Assembly (NCBI RefSeq): GCF_014191775.1
Contig: NZ_JACHXA010000007.1
Location: 62,001 to 126,000 of the forward strand
Direction: 5' to 3'
DNA length: 64,000 nucleotides
From: Limibacillus halophilus
GTDB lineage: Bacteria > Pseudomonadota > Alphaproteobacteria > Kiloniellales > CECT-8803
Part shown: piece after piece, positions 52,069-60,504 of the stretch
Position numbering within the stretch: the first letter of the stretch is position 1
Layout of the letters: every line of letters begins with the position of its first letter
The notes under the pieces: generated by a model
The model's input: the letters and a program-made list of their open reading frames with translations, nothing else
Database searches by the model: none
What the model was told of the DNA's origin: nothing
Position numbers and translations under genes: made by a program

Positions 52069-54083
52069 GTCTCGTCTCCCGCGCCCGGCGAGAGGCCAAG
52101 TCGGGCCCGGGTCTTGGCCGCGCCTGCCGAGATCAGGCGGTCAGCGATGATGGCTATGAAAGCCACAGCCAATCCTGAAACCAAACCCCTGCCGGTATCG
52201 GCCTTGGTAAGAGCGATGTAGACCTCCTGACCGAGGTCGCGCGTGCCCACCAGGGCCGTGATGACCAGCATGGAAAGAGCCAGCATGATGGTTTGATTGA
52301 GGCCCAACATGATCGCCGGCAAGGCAAGCTTCAGCTTGATCTTGAGAAGCAGTTGGATAGGCGTGCAACCGGCGACCGTTCCGGCCTCCACCAACTGCGG
52401 GTCGATACGCTGGAGGCCGTGGGCGGTGTAGCGTATGGCAGGGGAAATCGCATAGGCAATGACCGCCAGCATGGCCGTGAAGTCACCGACCCGAAACAAC
52501 ATCACCGCAGGCATGAGATAAACGAAGGAAGGCAGCGTCTGGAGCGTGTCGATAATCACCCGAACGAACCGCCAAACGCGCTCGCGCTCGGCCGATAGGA
52601 TGCCGATCGGAATGCCGATCAGCCCCGCGAGAACGACCGAGATGCCGCAGAGGTAGACCGTGATCATGGCCTTTTCCCATTGCCCGGTCGCGGCAATCAG
52701 GAAGGCTAGTGCAGCGACGGTCGCGGCCAAACGCCAGCGGCCGAGGCTCCAACCCGCCAGCGCCAGGAGTGCTGCGACGCCAAGCCAAGGGAGGTCGAGA
52801 AGGAAGCGTTTGAAGGGAATCAGAAGGTTCAGTAGCAGGGCATTCTTCAACCCTTCGAGCTGATCGAAGAAATTGATATTGATCCAGCGCAGGATGTCGC
52901 CCCAGAAGGTGCCGGTCGAGATTTCAGCCGCCGACGGATAGCTCTGGAAAGCAACGCTGCCGAGGCCCAGCACAAAAGTGACGGCAATGAGCGCGACCGC
53001 GGAAAGACTGTAAGGGTAGCGTCGCCAGACGGATAATTGCTGATCGTCATCGCCGCTATGTTGACGACTTCGTGCCGCATAGGCTTGCGAGAGGCGATCC
53101 AGCGCTATGGCCAGGGCGACAATGGCAAACCCAGCCTCGAAGCCGGTACCGATGTCCAGCCGCCGCAAGGCTGCAAGCACCTCGTATCCTAACCCCCCGG
53201 CGCCGATCATGGAGGCAATGATCACCATGTTCAAAGACAGCATGATCACCTGATTGACGCCGACCATGAGCCCTGGTCTTGCCGAGGGAACCAGCACGCG
53301 CCAAGTCATTTGCCGTCGGGTGCAACCGATCATCCGGCCCAAGTCCTTAATCTCGGGCGGTACGCTGCGCAGCGAGACAATGCTGATGCGTGTCATGGGT
53401 GGCAGGGCATAGATGATGGTGGCGACGATGGCTGCCGTCGGACTAAAGCCGAAGAGGAAAAGGATCGGCACAAGGTAGGCAAAAACCGGGATCGTCTGCA
53501 TCAGATCCAGGATGGGCGTAATGGCTCGCTCAAACCCGCGGGAGCGATAGCCGAGAATACCCAGTAACAGGCCACCGACGATGCCGATCGGGACGGCGAT
53601 CAAGATCGAGGCCAGCGTTACCATGGCGCTGTCCCACTGACCAAAGAGTGCAATGAAGCCGAAACAGCCCGCGACCAGCAACGCCAAGCGAACGCCCCCG
53701 GCGTAAAGCCCCATCATCGCGATGATGCCGATGATCGCGACCCAAGACAGGGGAGGCACAACCTGTACGGCGTCGGACCCCTGGCCTTCGAGGAAGCCGG
53801 TGGAAAGCAAGCTGAGCGCCACGCGATATGGGAAGTCGATGACATCTGCGATGAAGCGCGTCATTTCCGTAAAGGAAAAGAGGCCAAAACCGGCGTCATC
53901 CAACAGCCAGTTCATGAAATCCCGAATCCAGTAGCGCAGTGGAATTTCATAGGCGCCGGGATACTCGAAAGCCCACGCGAACAGGGTTTCGCCAAACTGC
54001 CAGAGGAGCACGAATAGTGTCAGCGCGACGAGCCAAACGAGGTTTCGTCCCTTGAAGCTGCGCCTTGCACTGCTGCTGTCCAT
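52065..54083 (-). CDS. proW: Glycine-betaine/proline-type ABC permease, two ProW domains fused
   Basis: 672-residue membrane protein containing two complete permease domains. The first has the coupling region YALPPMTRISIVSLRSVPPE then IGCTRRQMTWRVLVPSA and SLNMVIIASMIGAGGLGYEV; the second repeats this as YAISPAIRYTAHGLQRIDPQ then VAGCTPIQLLLKIKLKLALP and LSMLVITALVGTRDLGQEVY. About six helices per half plus extra N-terminal helices in each. One polypeptide would thus provide both halves of the channel normally formed by a ProW homodimer. One base separates it from the ATPase gene, and it overlaps the kinase-like gene. Confidence 0.88.
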   Translation of the reverse strand: MDSSSARRSFKGRNLVWLVALTLFVLLWQFGETLFAWAFEYPGAYEIPLRYWIRDFMNWLLDDAGFGLFSFTEMTRFIADVIDFPYRVALSLLSTGFLEGQGSDAVQVVPPLSWVAIIGIIAMMGLYAGGVRLALLVAGCFGFIALFGQWDSAMVTLASILIAVPIGIVGGLLLGILGYRSRGFERAITPILDLMQTIPVFAYLVPILFLFGFSPTAAIVATIIYALPPMTRISIVSLRSVPPEIKDLGRMIGCTRRQMTWRVLVPSARPGLMVGVNQVIMLSLNMVIIASMIGAGGLGYEVLAALRRLDIGTGFEAGFAIVALAIALDRLSQAYAARSRQHSGDDDQQLSVWRRYPYSLSAVALIAVTFVLGLGSVAFQSYPSAAEISTGTFWGDILRWININFFDQLEGLKNALLLNLLIPFKRFLLDLPWLGVAALLALAGWSLGRWRLAATVAALAFLIAATGQWEKAMITVYLCGISVVLAGLIGIPIGILSAERERVWRFVRVIIDTLQTLPSFVYLMPAVMLFRVGDFTAMLAVIAYAISPAIRYTAHGLQRIDPQLVEAGTVAGCTPIQLLLKIKLKLALPAIMLGLNQTIMLALSMLVITALVGTRDLGQEVYIALTKADTGRGLVSGLAVAFIAIIADRLISAGAAKTRARLGLSPGAGDET

Positions 54084-54084
54084 C

Positions 54085-55122
54085 TCAGCCTCGCATCATG
54101 ACCGCGACCACATCGTCGCGCAGCAGAAGGCCCTGAGGTTGGCCGGCGTCATCAACCACTCTTAGCGTACTGATGCCTTGTTCCAGGAGCGGGGCGATTT
54201 CGGCGATGGTAGCCTTGAGAGAAACCTCTGGCCCGAGCGCGTCGGCAGGCAACTGGTCGTTGAGCGGCCGCATCAAGGAGGCCGCGCGCATCACCTTCGC
54301 TTTGGCGACGCTGCGCGTGAACTCGGCCACGTAGTCGGTTGCGGGGTTCAACACCAGATCTTCGGGTGATCCAATCTGGACGACCGCGCCGTCTTTCATG
54401 ATCGCGATGCGGTCGGCCAGACGGATGGCTTCGTCAAAATCGTGTGTTATGAAGACGATGGTCTTCTGCAAGACGGACTGCAGGCGCAAAAACTCGTCCT
54501 GCATTTCCCGTCGGATCAAGGGATCGAGGGCGGAGAAGGGCTCGTCCAGGAACCAGAGTTCCGGTTCGACGGCCAGGGAGCGGGCGATACCGACCCTTTG
54601 CTGCTGACCGCCCGACAGTTCGCGTGGATAGAAGCCCTCACGGCCCGCCAAACCGACCAAATCGACCATTTTGGCGGCGCGTTCTTCGCGGCTGCGCCGG
54701 TTCAATCCCTGAACCTCAAGTGGGAAGGCAACGTTTTCCAGCACCGTCATATGCGGGAGCAGGGCGAAGTGCTGAAACACCATCCCCATGTGATGGCGCC
54801 TGATTTGGACCATGCGCTCCGCGCTGGCTTCCAACAGATTTTCACCATTGAAGAGAATTTCACCTGAGGTTGGCTCGATCAAGCGAGACATGCAGCGCAC
54901 CAGCGTCGACTTGCCAGAGCCCGATAGACCCATAATGACAAAGCTCTCGCCTTCGCGAACCTCCAGGTTTACGTCGCGGACAGCGCCGATGAGGCCGGCC
55001 TCTTGTAGAGTTTCTTCAGTGATGGGATGGGCAGTATCGCGCGCGGCCATGAAACTCTCCGCGTGCGGGCCGAATATTTTCCAGACGGACCGGCAGACGA
55101 GCTTCGCTTCTGATTCGGACAT
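54085..55122 (-). CDS. proV: Glycine-betaine/proline-type ABC ATPase with CBS domain
   Basis: 345-residue OpuAA/ProV-type ATPase. Walker A GLSGSGKST, Q-loop VFQHFALLPHMTVLENVAFP, signature LSGGQQQRVGIARSL, Walker B LWFLDEPFSALD, switch FITHDFDEAIRLADRIAIM. The C-terminal 80 residues are CBS-like (LKATIAEIAPLLEQGISTLRVV, GLLLRDDVVAVM), the module that senses ionic strength in OpuA. Preceded by a 105-base gap containing a hairpin. Together with the fused permease and the binding protein it forms one importer. Confidence 0.9.
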   Translation of the reverse strand: MSESEAKLVCRSVWKIFGPHAESFMAARDTAHPITEETLQEAGLIGAVRDVNLEVREGESFVIMGLSGSGKSTLVRCMSRLIEPTSGEILFNGENLLEASAERMVQIRRHHMGMVFQHFALLPHMTVLENVAFPLEVQGLNRRSREERAAKMVDLVGLAGREGFYPRELSGGQQQRVGIARSLAVEPELWFLDEPFSALDPLIRREMQDEFLRLQSVLQKTIVFITHDFDEAIRLADRIAIMKDGAVVQIGSPEDLVLNPATDYVAEFTRSVAKAKVMRAASLMRPLNDQLPADALGPEVSLKATIAEIAPLLEQGISTLRVVDDAGQPQGLLLRDDVVAVMMRG

Positions 55123-55177
55123 GGCCTACCTGTCGGCTCCCAGGCTTGAGTGCGGTGAGTGCGGCTCGATTGGCGCG

Positions 55178-55211
55178 GGCCGCCGGCGAACCTTGAGGCT
55201 CGTCGGCGGCC
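55178..55211. terminator. Hairpin between binding-protein and ATPase genes
   Basis: Perfect 8-base inverted repeat GGCCGCCG (55178-55185) and CGGCGGCC (55204-55211) in the 105-base gap after the binding-protein gene. No U-tract, so more an mRNA-processing or attenuation structure than a terminator. Confidence 0.45.
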
Positions 55212-55227
55212 AACACAGCCTTGCGGC

Positions 55228-56199
55228 TTACTTGATCCAGGTGGACCAGCGCGCCTCGTTGTTTGCCATCCAGTCGGCGACCACTTCGTCGATCGACTTC
55301 CCTTCGAGATCGACGGCGGTGATCATCGCACCCATCTCGCCGTTGTTGATGTTGAAGGCTTTGACGGCGTTGCTGGCGCCCGGCCACTTATCTTTGAGCC
55401 CGGCCCAAGAGACCTTCCAGATCGGTCCGCGCGGTTTACCGCAGTCGTAGGTTTCGTTGGGATTGCTGCCCCAGGACGGATCTTCGTAGCACTCTTTCGT
55501 ATAGGCCGGAAATTCGACCCATTCGCCCTCGTACTTCGCAGGTGCCCAGTGCGGCGCATAAACCCAAAGCATGACCGGCGCTTTGCGTTGGTACGCACTT
55601 TCCAACTCTGCAAACAGCGCGGCATCGGTGCCGGCGTGCACGACCTCGAATGGCAGGTCGAGAGCTTCGGCGCGCTCATCGTCGAAGCCGCCCCAGGTAA
55701 CGGGGCCTCCCAGATAGCGCCCCTTAGGAGCGGTTTCGGCGGTCGCAAAGGCTTCGGCGCAGGACGCTTCTTTCAAGGCTTCCCAGTTCGGCAATCCCGG
55801 GCACTTTTCTTTCATGTAGGTCGGGTACCACCACTCCTCGATCGCCTGCATCCCGGTTTCACCGAGATTCTCGACCTTGCCGGTTGCCGTCGCCTCATCC
55901 ATGGCGTCGCGTCCCGTGGTCTCCCAGATTTCCATCGCAACATGTAAATCGCCGCTCTTCAAACCGGCGAACTGGGCAATGTAGTCCGCTTGCACGTACT
56001 CGATATTGTAGCCGGCCTTCTTGAGAACCTCGCCCATGATCTGGGTGGTGATCAATTGACCTGTCCAGTCGTGTAGCGTCAGCTTGATCGGGTCGCGCGA
56101 TTCGACCTCCGCCTGAACGTTGGCTGCGGCCAGGCTCAGCCCCGCGGTCACAGCAAGGCCGATGAAAGCGCGCCTCAATGTCATATTGACGGTCTTCAT
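55228..56199 (-). CDS. proX: Glycine-betaine/proline-type substrate-binding protein
   Basis: 323-residue periplasmic protein with a Sec signal (cleavage near VQA-EVE). It has the OpuAC/ProX layout: IKLTLHDWTGQLITTQIMG with an early Trp, AMEIWETTGRDAM, EEWWYPTYM, PVTWGGFDDER, LWVYAPHWAPAKY. Several tryptophans and tyrosines (W-box residues) would form the aromatic cage for a quaternary ammonium group. Cysteines in CPGLPNWEALKEASC, KECYEDPS and YDCGKPRG may form disulphides. A GGGAGAC ribosome site precedes ATG 56199. First gene of the betaine-type operon; divergent from the DeoR-type gene. Confidence 0.88.
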   Translation of the reverse strand: MKTVNMTLRRAFIGLAVTAGLSLAAANVQAEVESRDPIKLTLHDWTGQLITTQIMGEVLKKAGYNIEYVQADYIAQFAGLKSGDLHVAMEIWETTGRDAMDEATATGKVENLGETGMQAIEEWWYPTYMKEKCPGLPNWEALKEASCAEAFATAETAPKGRYLGGPVTWGGFDDERAEALDLPFEVVHAGTDAALFAELESAYQRKAPVMLWVYAPHWAPAKYEGEWVEFPAYTKECYEDPSWGSNPNETYDCGKPRGPIWKVSWAGLKDKWPGASNAVKAFNINNGEMGAMITAVDLEGKSIDEVVADWMANNEARWSTWIK

Positions 56200-56313
56200 A
56201 TGATTGTCTCCCTACCTCGACGGCGCCCTTCTCCAGACGCTCCCCTGTTTACTTCTAAGGGGCATAGTCTGGCGGCGGCAGTTCGTTGGAGTCAATCAGC
56301 TTTGAGGTGAAAA

Positions 56314-56349
56314 ATTGGTGTTTTTCGAATAATCTGTGGTTTTACCAAT
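56314..56349. promoter_or_regulatory. Inverted repeat in the DeoR/ProX divergent promoter
   Basis: ATTGGT at 56314-56319 and ACCAAT at 56344-56349 form an inverted repeat with a 24-base AT-rich spacer, between the divergent ProX and DeoR-type genes. A plausible regulator site; inferred from symmetry and position. Confidence 0.35.
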
Positions 56350-56400
56350 AAAGGTTGCGCAATATCATCTTAGTATTTGGCATTTTTAACCGGTAACCAC

Positions 56401-57162
56401 ATGAATACCACAAAGAGAAGAAACGCGATCCTGGAACGCGTGGTAGAGCAGGGGTCGGCCAGAGTGAGCGATCTCGCCAGCGATCTGGGTGTTTCGCTGG
56501 AAACCATCAGGCGCGATGTGCGGCCGCTGGTGGAGCGTGGCGAACTTGTGAAAACCCATGGTGCGGTCTTCGCGGTCGATGCCTCTCGGGAAGCGCCATT
56601 TGAGCGCCGTTTGCGTGAACACGCGGAAGGCAAACGCCGGATCGCCCGCCATGTCGCTGGCCTGATTGAAGACGGCGACAGCGTCATGATGGATACCGGA
56701 ACCACGACCAGTATTCTGGCGCGTGAGTTGCTGGCGAAGAAGCGTTTGATCATCGTCACCAATTCTTCTGACGTCGCGCGCATCCTGGCGACGGTCAATG
56801 GCAACAAGGTCTACATGGCGGGCGGCGAGTTGCATGGCGACAACGGTGCGGCGTTTGGGCGTTCCGCCATCGATTTCATAAGCAATTTCAAGGTCCGTTT
56901 CGCCATCATCTCGATCGGCGCCATCGATGCCCGCGTTGGGCCGATGGATTTCAGATTGGCGGAGGCCGAGTTCGCCCGCCGGGTTCTAGAGTGCGGCGAC
57001 GAGCGCCTCGTGATCACGGATCACTCGAAGTTTCAGCGCTCGGCGCTGGTCAAGGTTTGTGATTTCGAAGAGTTTGATCACCTGGTAACCGATGTGCCGC
57101 CGCCCGAGGATATTGCCAAGCGCCTGACCGCGGCCGGGACCAAGGTCACAGTGGTTCCCTAA
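56401..57162 (+). CDS. DeoR-family transcriptional regulator
   Basis: 253-residue regulator. N-terminal helix-turn-helix of DeoR type (RNAILERVVEQGSARVSDLA, LGVSLETIRRDV, then ELVKTHGAV); C-terminal sugar-phosphate-binding-like DeoR domain (DSVMMDTGTTTSILA, LIIVTNSSDVARIL, ERLVITDHSKF). The ATG at 56401 is preferred over 56377. These regulators respond to phosphorylated metabolites, which fits an operon that contains two kinases. Divergent from ProX, so it probably represses the operon until the phosphorylated compound accumulates. Confidence 0.87.
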   Translation: MNTTKRRNAILERVVEQGSARVSDLASDLGVSLETIRRDVRPLVERGELVKTHGAVFAVDASREAPFERRLREHAEGKRRIARHVAGLIEDGDSVMMDTGTTTSILARELLAKKRLIIVTNSSDVARILATVNGNKVYMAGGELHGDNGAAFGRSAIDFISNFKVRFAIISIGAIDARVGPMDFRLAEAEFARRVLECGDERLVITDHSKFQRSALVKVCDFEEFDHLVTDVPPPEDIAKRLTAAGTKVTVVP

Positions 57163-57201
57163 CCGTGCCCGGAAGCTTGATTGCCGGTGTGCGTCAAGCA
57201 G

Positions 57202-57216
57202 GAACAAAAAAAGAAC
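57202..57216 (+). promoter_or_regulatory. LexA (SOS) box 1
   Basis: GAAC-AAAAAAA-GAAC exactly fits the alphaproteobacterial LexA consensus GAAC-N7-GAAC. It lies immediately upstream of the -35 element of the promoter at 57224-57252. Confidence 0.75.
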
Positions 57217-57223
57217 AAATCGC

Positions 57224-57252
57224 TTGACCGTCTACCTCTCCCTGTTTAGAAC
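57224..57252 (+). promoter_or_regulatory. Sigma-70-type promoter of the cell-wall hydrolase gene
   Basis: TTGACC (57224-57229), a 17-base spacer, then TAGAAC (57247-57252). The -10 overlaps the start of the second LexA box, a standard geometry for repression. Confidence 0.6.
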
Positions 57253-57263
57253 AAAAAAAGAAC
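57249..57263 (+). promoter_or_regulatory. LexA (SOS) box 2
   Basis: A second exact GAAC-AAAAAAA-GAAC, overlapping the -10 element and 25 bases before the hydrolase ATG. Two identical boxes 47 bases apart strongly suggest cooperative or looping repression by LexA. Confidence 0.75.
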
Positions 57264-57288
57264 GAATGTGGCGGCAGGGAGCGATGAC

Positions 57289-57684
57289 ATGGAAATCGGC
57301 GGTATCATTGCAACGGCACTGACCTGTTTGGCATTGAACGTTTATCACGAGGCCAGGGGCGAACCTTTCCTGGGGCAAGTTGCCGTGGCTCAGGTCACCA
57401 TGAACCGCGTGGCGAGTGCCTCCTATCCGGACAATGTCTGTGATGTTGTGACCCAGCCCTATCAATTTTCCTGGACCGGTGACGGGCTTTCGGATCAGCC
57501 CAGCGACCCCCGCGCCTGGCAGGACGCCTTGTCAGTGGCGGCAATGGTCCTGGATTTTGGTGCGCGTACTGCGGGCGTGAACGATCAAACCCTGCATTAT
57601 CATGCCACCAGCGTGACACCGGCCTGGAGTGCCGAAATGGCTTCCTTGGGCAAGATCGGCAATCATCGCTTCTATCGCCAGTAG
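57289..57684 (+). CDS. SleB-type cell-wall hydrolase (Hydrolase_2)
   Basis: 131-residue protein of the SleB/Hydrolase_2 family, whose members cut peptidoglycan. Conserved features: CLALNVYHEARGEPFLGQVA with the catalytic Glu, VAQVTMNRVAS, YPDNVCDVVTQPYQFSWTGD, and the closing TLHYHATSVTPAW-type segment. The N-terminal hydrophobic stretch (residues 2-20) may serve as signal or anchor but a clean cleavage site is not seen. ATG 57289 is chosen for GGGAGCG upstream (GTG at 57268 is the alternative). Its promoter lies between two SOS boxes, so the gene is probably induced by DNA damage. Confidence 0.85.
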   Translation: MEIGGIIATALTCLALNVYHEARGEPFLGQVAVAQVTMNRVASASYPDNVCDVVTQPYQFSWTGDGLSDQPSDPRAWQDALSVAAMVLDFGARTAGVNDQTLHYHATSVTPAWSAEMASLGKIGNHRFYRQ

Positions 57685-57697
57685 AAGAGGCCGGCGG

Positions 57698-59317
57698 TCA
57701 GGCGCGTTCGCGTGTCTTGTGAAAGCCTATTTTCGGCCAGTCCTGAATCGTGCGGTTCAGTTCCCAACTGTTACGCGCCATGAAAACCGGACCGCTGTCG
57801 CGGTCCTCCGCCATGCTGGCGCGGTGGCGCTCCTGGAACCGTTTCATTTCCGCCGGGTCTTCGGCGGTAACCCACCGCGCCGCCTCATATGGCGCGGTTT
57901 CAAAACCGGCGGCGATCTTGTACTCGGCGGCAATGCGCGAGGCGAGCACCTCAAGTTGCAACTGGCCGACCACACCGACAATCCATTCCGAACCTAGCAG
58001 CGGGCGGAATACCTGTGTCACGCCTTCCTCAGCCAAATCCTCTAAGGCGCGGCGAAGCTGTTTGGCCCGCATCGGATCATCGAGCCGAACCCGACGCAGG
58101 ATTTCCGGCGCGAAGTTTGGAATGCCGGTGAAGCGCACTTCTGCGCCTTCCGAAAGAGTGTCTCCCACGCGCAGGGTCCCATGGTTTGGTATCCCGATGA
58201 TGTCGCCGGGAAAGGCCTCTTCCGCCAACTCGCGCTCCTGGGCGAAGAAGAAGATCGGGTTATGCACGGCCATGGTTTTTCCGCTCCGCGCTTGACGTAG
58301 TTTCATGCCGCGTTGGAAACGCCCCGAGCAGAGCCGAAGGAAGGCGATGCGATCCCTGTGGTTTGGGTCCATGTTGGCTTGCACTTTAAACACGAACCCC
58401 GTAACGCGGTCTTCTTCCGGCCGAACTTCCGTGGGTTCAGCCGGTTGCGGCCGTGGCGCCGGCGCGTGGGTGGCAAGTGCCTGCAGGAGTTCGTCTACCG
58501 CATAGTCATAGAGCGCACTGCCGAAGATCACCGGCGTCATGTGGCCGTCGCGGTAAGCCTTTGGGTCGAACTCCGGGTATCCCGCAAGGGCAAGCTCCAG
58601 GCTTTCGCGGAATGCGCTCAAGATGTGCTCGGGAATGCGTTCGTCCAGCTTCGGATCGTCCGGCCCTTCAAACTGGATCCGCTGCGAAAAAGCACCGCCG
58701 CGACCGCGGTCGGAGGTTAGCAGCTGATTCGTCTGGAGATCGTAAACGCCATAGAATTGGCCGCCCATGCCCATCGGCCACATGAGAGGAGTGACATCTA
58801 GCGCCAGTCCGCTTTCGATCTCGTCCAGCAGTTCGAAGGGATCGCGACCTTCCCGATCGACCTTGTTCACAAAGGTAATGATCGGAATGTTGCGTAAGCG
58901 ACAGACCTCGAAGAGCTTTCGGGTCTGCGCCTCGATCCCCTTGGCTGCATCGATCACCATGATCGCTGAATCGACGGCGGTTAACGTGCGGTAGGTGTCT
59001 TCGCTAAAGTCTTCGTGGCCGGGGGTGTCCAGCAAGTTGAAAACGATGCCATCATGATCAAAGGTCATGACCGAGCTTGTGATCGAAATCCCGCGCGACC
59101 GTTCCATTTCCATCCAGTCCGATTGCGTGCGGCGGCGCTCGCCACGCGCACGAACCTGTCCTGCCAGACGGATGGCGTCGCCGAACAGCAAAAGCTTTTC
59201 GGTCAATGTCGTCTTACCCGCATCGGGGTGCGAGATGATTGCGAAGGTGCGTCGTGGCGCATCCGCCGCCGTCTCACCGTTGCGTTGCCCGCTTGCCGCT
59301 TTACCTGTTGGCGCCAA
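57698..59317 (-). CDS. prfC: Peptide chain release factor 3
   Basis: 539-residue translational GTPase that recycles class I release factors from the ribosome. G1 loop SHPDAGKTT, switch region RGISITSSVMTF, G3 LLDTPGHEDFSEDTYR, G4 TFVNKVDREGRDP, and domain III/IV continuing to the C terminus (FRPLLGSEWIVGVVGQLQLEVL). An N-terminal extension of about 20 residues precedes RRTFAIISHPDAGK. The start is TTG. Convergent with the SleB-type gene with 13 bases between them. Confidence 0.95.
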   Translation of the reverse strand: MAPTGKAASGQRNGETAADAPRRTFAIISHPDAGKTTLTEKLLLFGDAIRLAGQVRARGERRRTQSDWMEMERSRGISITSSVMTFDHDGIVFNLLDTPGHEDFSEDTYRTLTAVDSAIMVIDAAKGIEAQTRKLFEVCRLRNIPIITFVNKVDREGRDPFELLDEIESGLALDVTPLMWPMGMGGQFYGVYDLQTNQLLTSDRGRGGAFSQRIQFEGPDDPKLDERIPEHILSAFRESLELALAGYPEFDPKAYRDGHMTPVIFGSALYDYAVDELLQALATHAPAPRPQPAEPTEVRPEEDRVTGFVFKVQANMDPNHRDRIAFLRLCSGRFQRGMKLRQARSGKTMAVHNPIFFFAQERELAEEAFPGDIIGIPNHGTLRVGDTLSEGAEVRFTGIPNFAPEILRRVRLDDPMRAKQLRRALEDLAEEGVTQVFRPLLGSEWIVGVVGQLQLEVLASRIAAEYKIAAGFETAPYEAARWVTAEDPAEMKRFQERHRASMAEDRDSGPVFMARNSWELNRTIQDWPKIGFHKTRERA

Positions 59318-59468
59318 AACTAATCACTTCCCTCTCGGTTACAGCACGCGGGGTCTAACCGACAAAGCGGCCCGCTGTCACGTTCTTCTTGTGATCAAAA
59401 TTTCAGCCGCGCTCTGAAACATGCCTCCTATGCGCGAAAAATCGTAGCTTCCCGGCAAAGGCTGCGAA

Positions 59469-60413
59469 ATGCTAGCACCCATGCCGCAGTCGTCTAGCAC
59501 CGTCATCGCCGCTCGATCTGGTGCCAGTTCATTGGCGGCAATCGGCTTCATGGTTGCAGCCGGCTTTCTGAATACGATCATGCTGTCGGCAATAAAGCAC
59601 TTGGCGGACGACTTGCACCCCCTGGAAGTCGGATTCTTCCGTTGTCTCGTCGGCTTGATCGTGTTGCTTCCAGTCATCTGGCACGCGGGCGGCCTAGCGG
59701 TGGTGCGCACCGAAAGGATCGGCGCCCACATGCTGCGTGGTGCGCTCAACGCGGCGGGCATGCTTACGTTCTTCTGGGCAATAAGCTTGGCACCGTTGGC
59801 CACGATCTCTGCGATTGGTTTCACCGCGCCGCTGTTTGCATCGTTACTGGCAATCGTGATCTTGGCGGAGCGGGTCGGTTTGCGGCGCTGGATAGGAATC
59901 GGCGTTGGCTTTGCCGGCACGCTCATCATTCTGCGGCCGGGGGCGGATTCAATAGGGCTGGGGGCGTTGATGGCTTTGGGGTCCAGCGTTGCCTGGGCCG
60001 GCGCTATGATCGTCATCAAGCGCCTGACCGCAACCGAGTCGCCCTTGTCGATCACGGCCTGGGCTGCTTTCTTTGTCGGGCTTTTCTCGTTTATCCCAAC
60101 GCTATTCGTGTGGCAGTGGCCAAGCGGCGCGCAGTGGTGGATGCTGGCTGGAATCGGGGCCCTGGGCAGCATGATTCAATTCTGTTTTGCAAAGGCTTTT
60201 TCGTTGGCCGACACCACTGTGGTCTTGCCGTTCGATTTTCTGAAGTTGGTGTGGGCCAGCATCCTGGGGTTCCTAATCTTTCAGGAGGTGCCCGATCTAT
60301 GGACCTGGGTCGGCGGCTCGGTAATCTTTGGGGGGTCGATCTACATTGCCTACCGGGAGCGTAAGAGCGGAATCGAAACCGCTGTGACCGCGGCAAAGAG
60401 TCCGCCACCTTGA
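59469..60413 (+). CDS. EamA/DMT-family transporter
   Basis: 314-residue inner-membrane protein with ten hydrophobic segments in two EamA repeats (VILAERVGLRRWIGIGVGFA ends the first; IFQEVPDLWTWVGGSVIFGG ends the second). Distinct from the EamA protein at 30392-31324, though similar in layout. Probable metabolite or drug exporter. Divergent from prfC. Confidence 0.85.
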   Translation: MLAPMPQSSSTVIAARSGASSLAAIGFMVAAGFLNTIMLSAIKHLADDLHPLEVGFFRCLVGLIVLLPVIWHAGGLAVVRTERIGAHMLRGALNAAGMLTFFWAISLAPLATISAIGFTAPLFASLLAIVILAERVGLRRWIGIGVGFAGTLIILRPGADSIGLGALMALGSSVAWAGAMIVIKRLTATESPLSITAWAAFFVGLFSFIPTLFVWQWPSGAQWWMLAGIGALGSMIQFCFAKAFSLADTTVVLPFDFLKLVWASILGFLIFQEVPDLWTWVGGSVIFGGSIYIAYRERKSGIETAVTAAKSPPP

Positions 60414-60504
60414 TACAGATGCCGCTGCCGCGCACAGTATATTGAGTAAGCCGTTACACCCGATGTCTCGGTCATTGTCATCGGGACAGGAGAAAGGCTC
60501 GGAT

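Noticed and set aside
56200-56400. Riboswitch upstream of the betaine-type operon
   Set aside because: No known aptamer consensus (for example glycine or SAM) is visible; only a simple inverted repeat.
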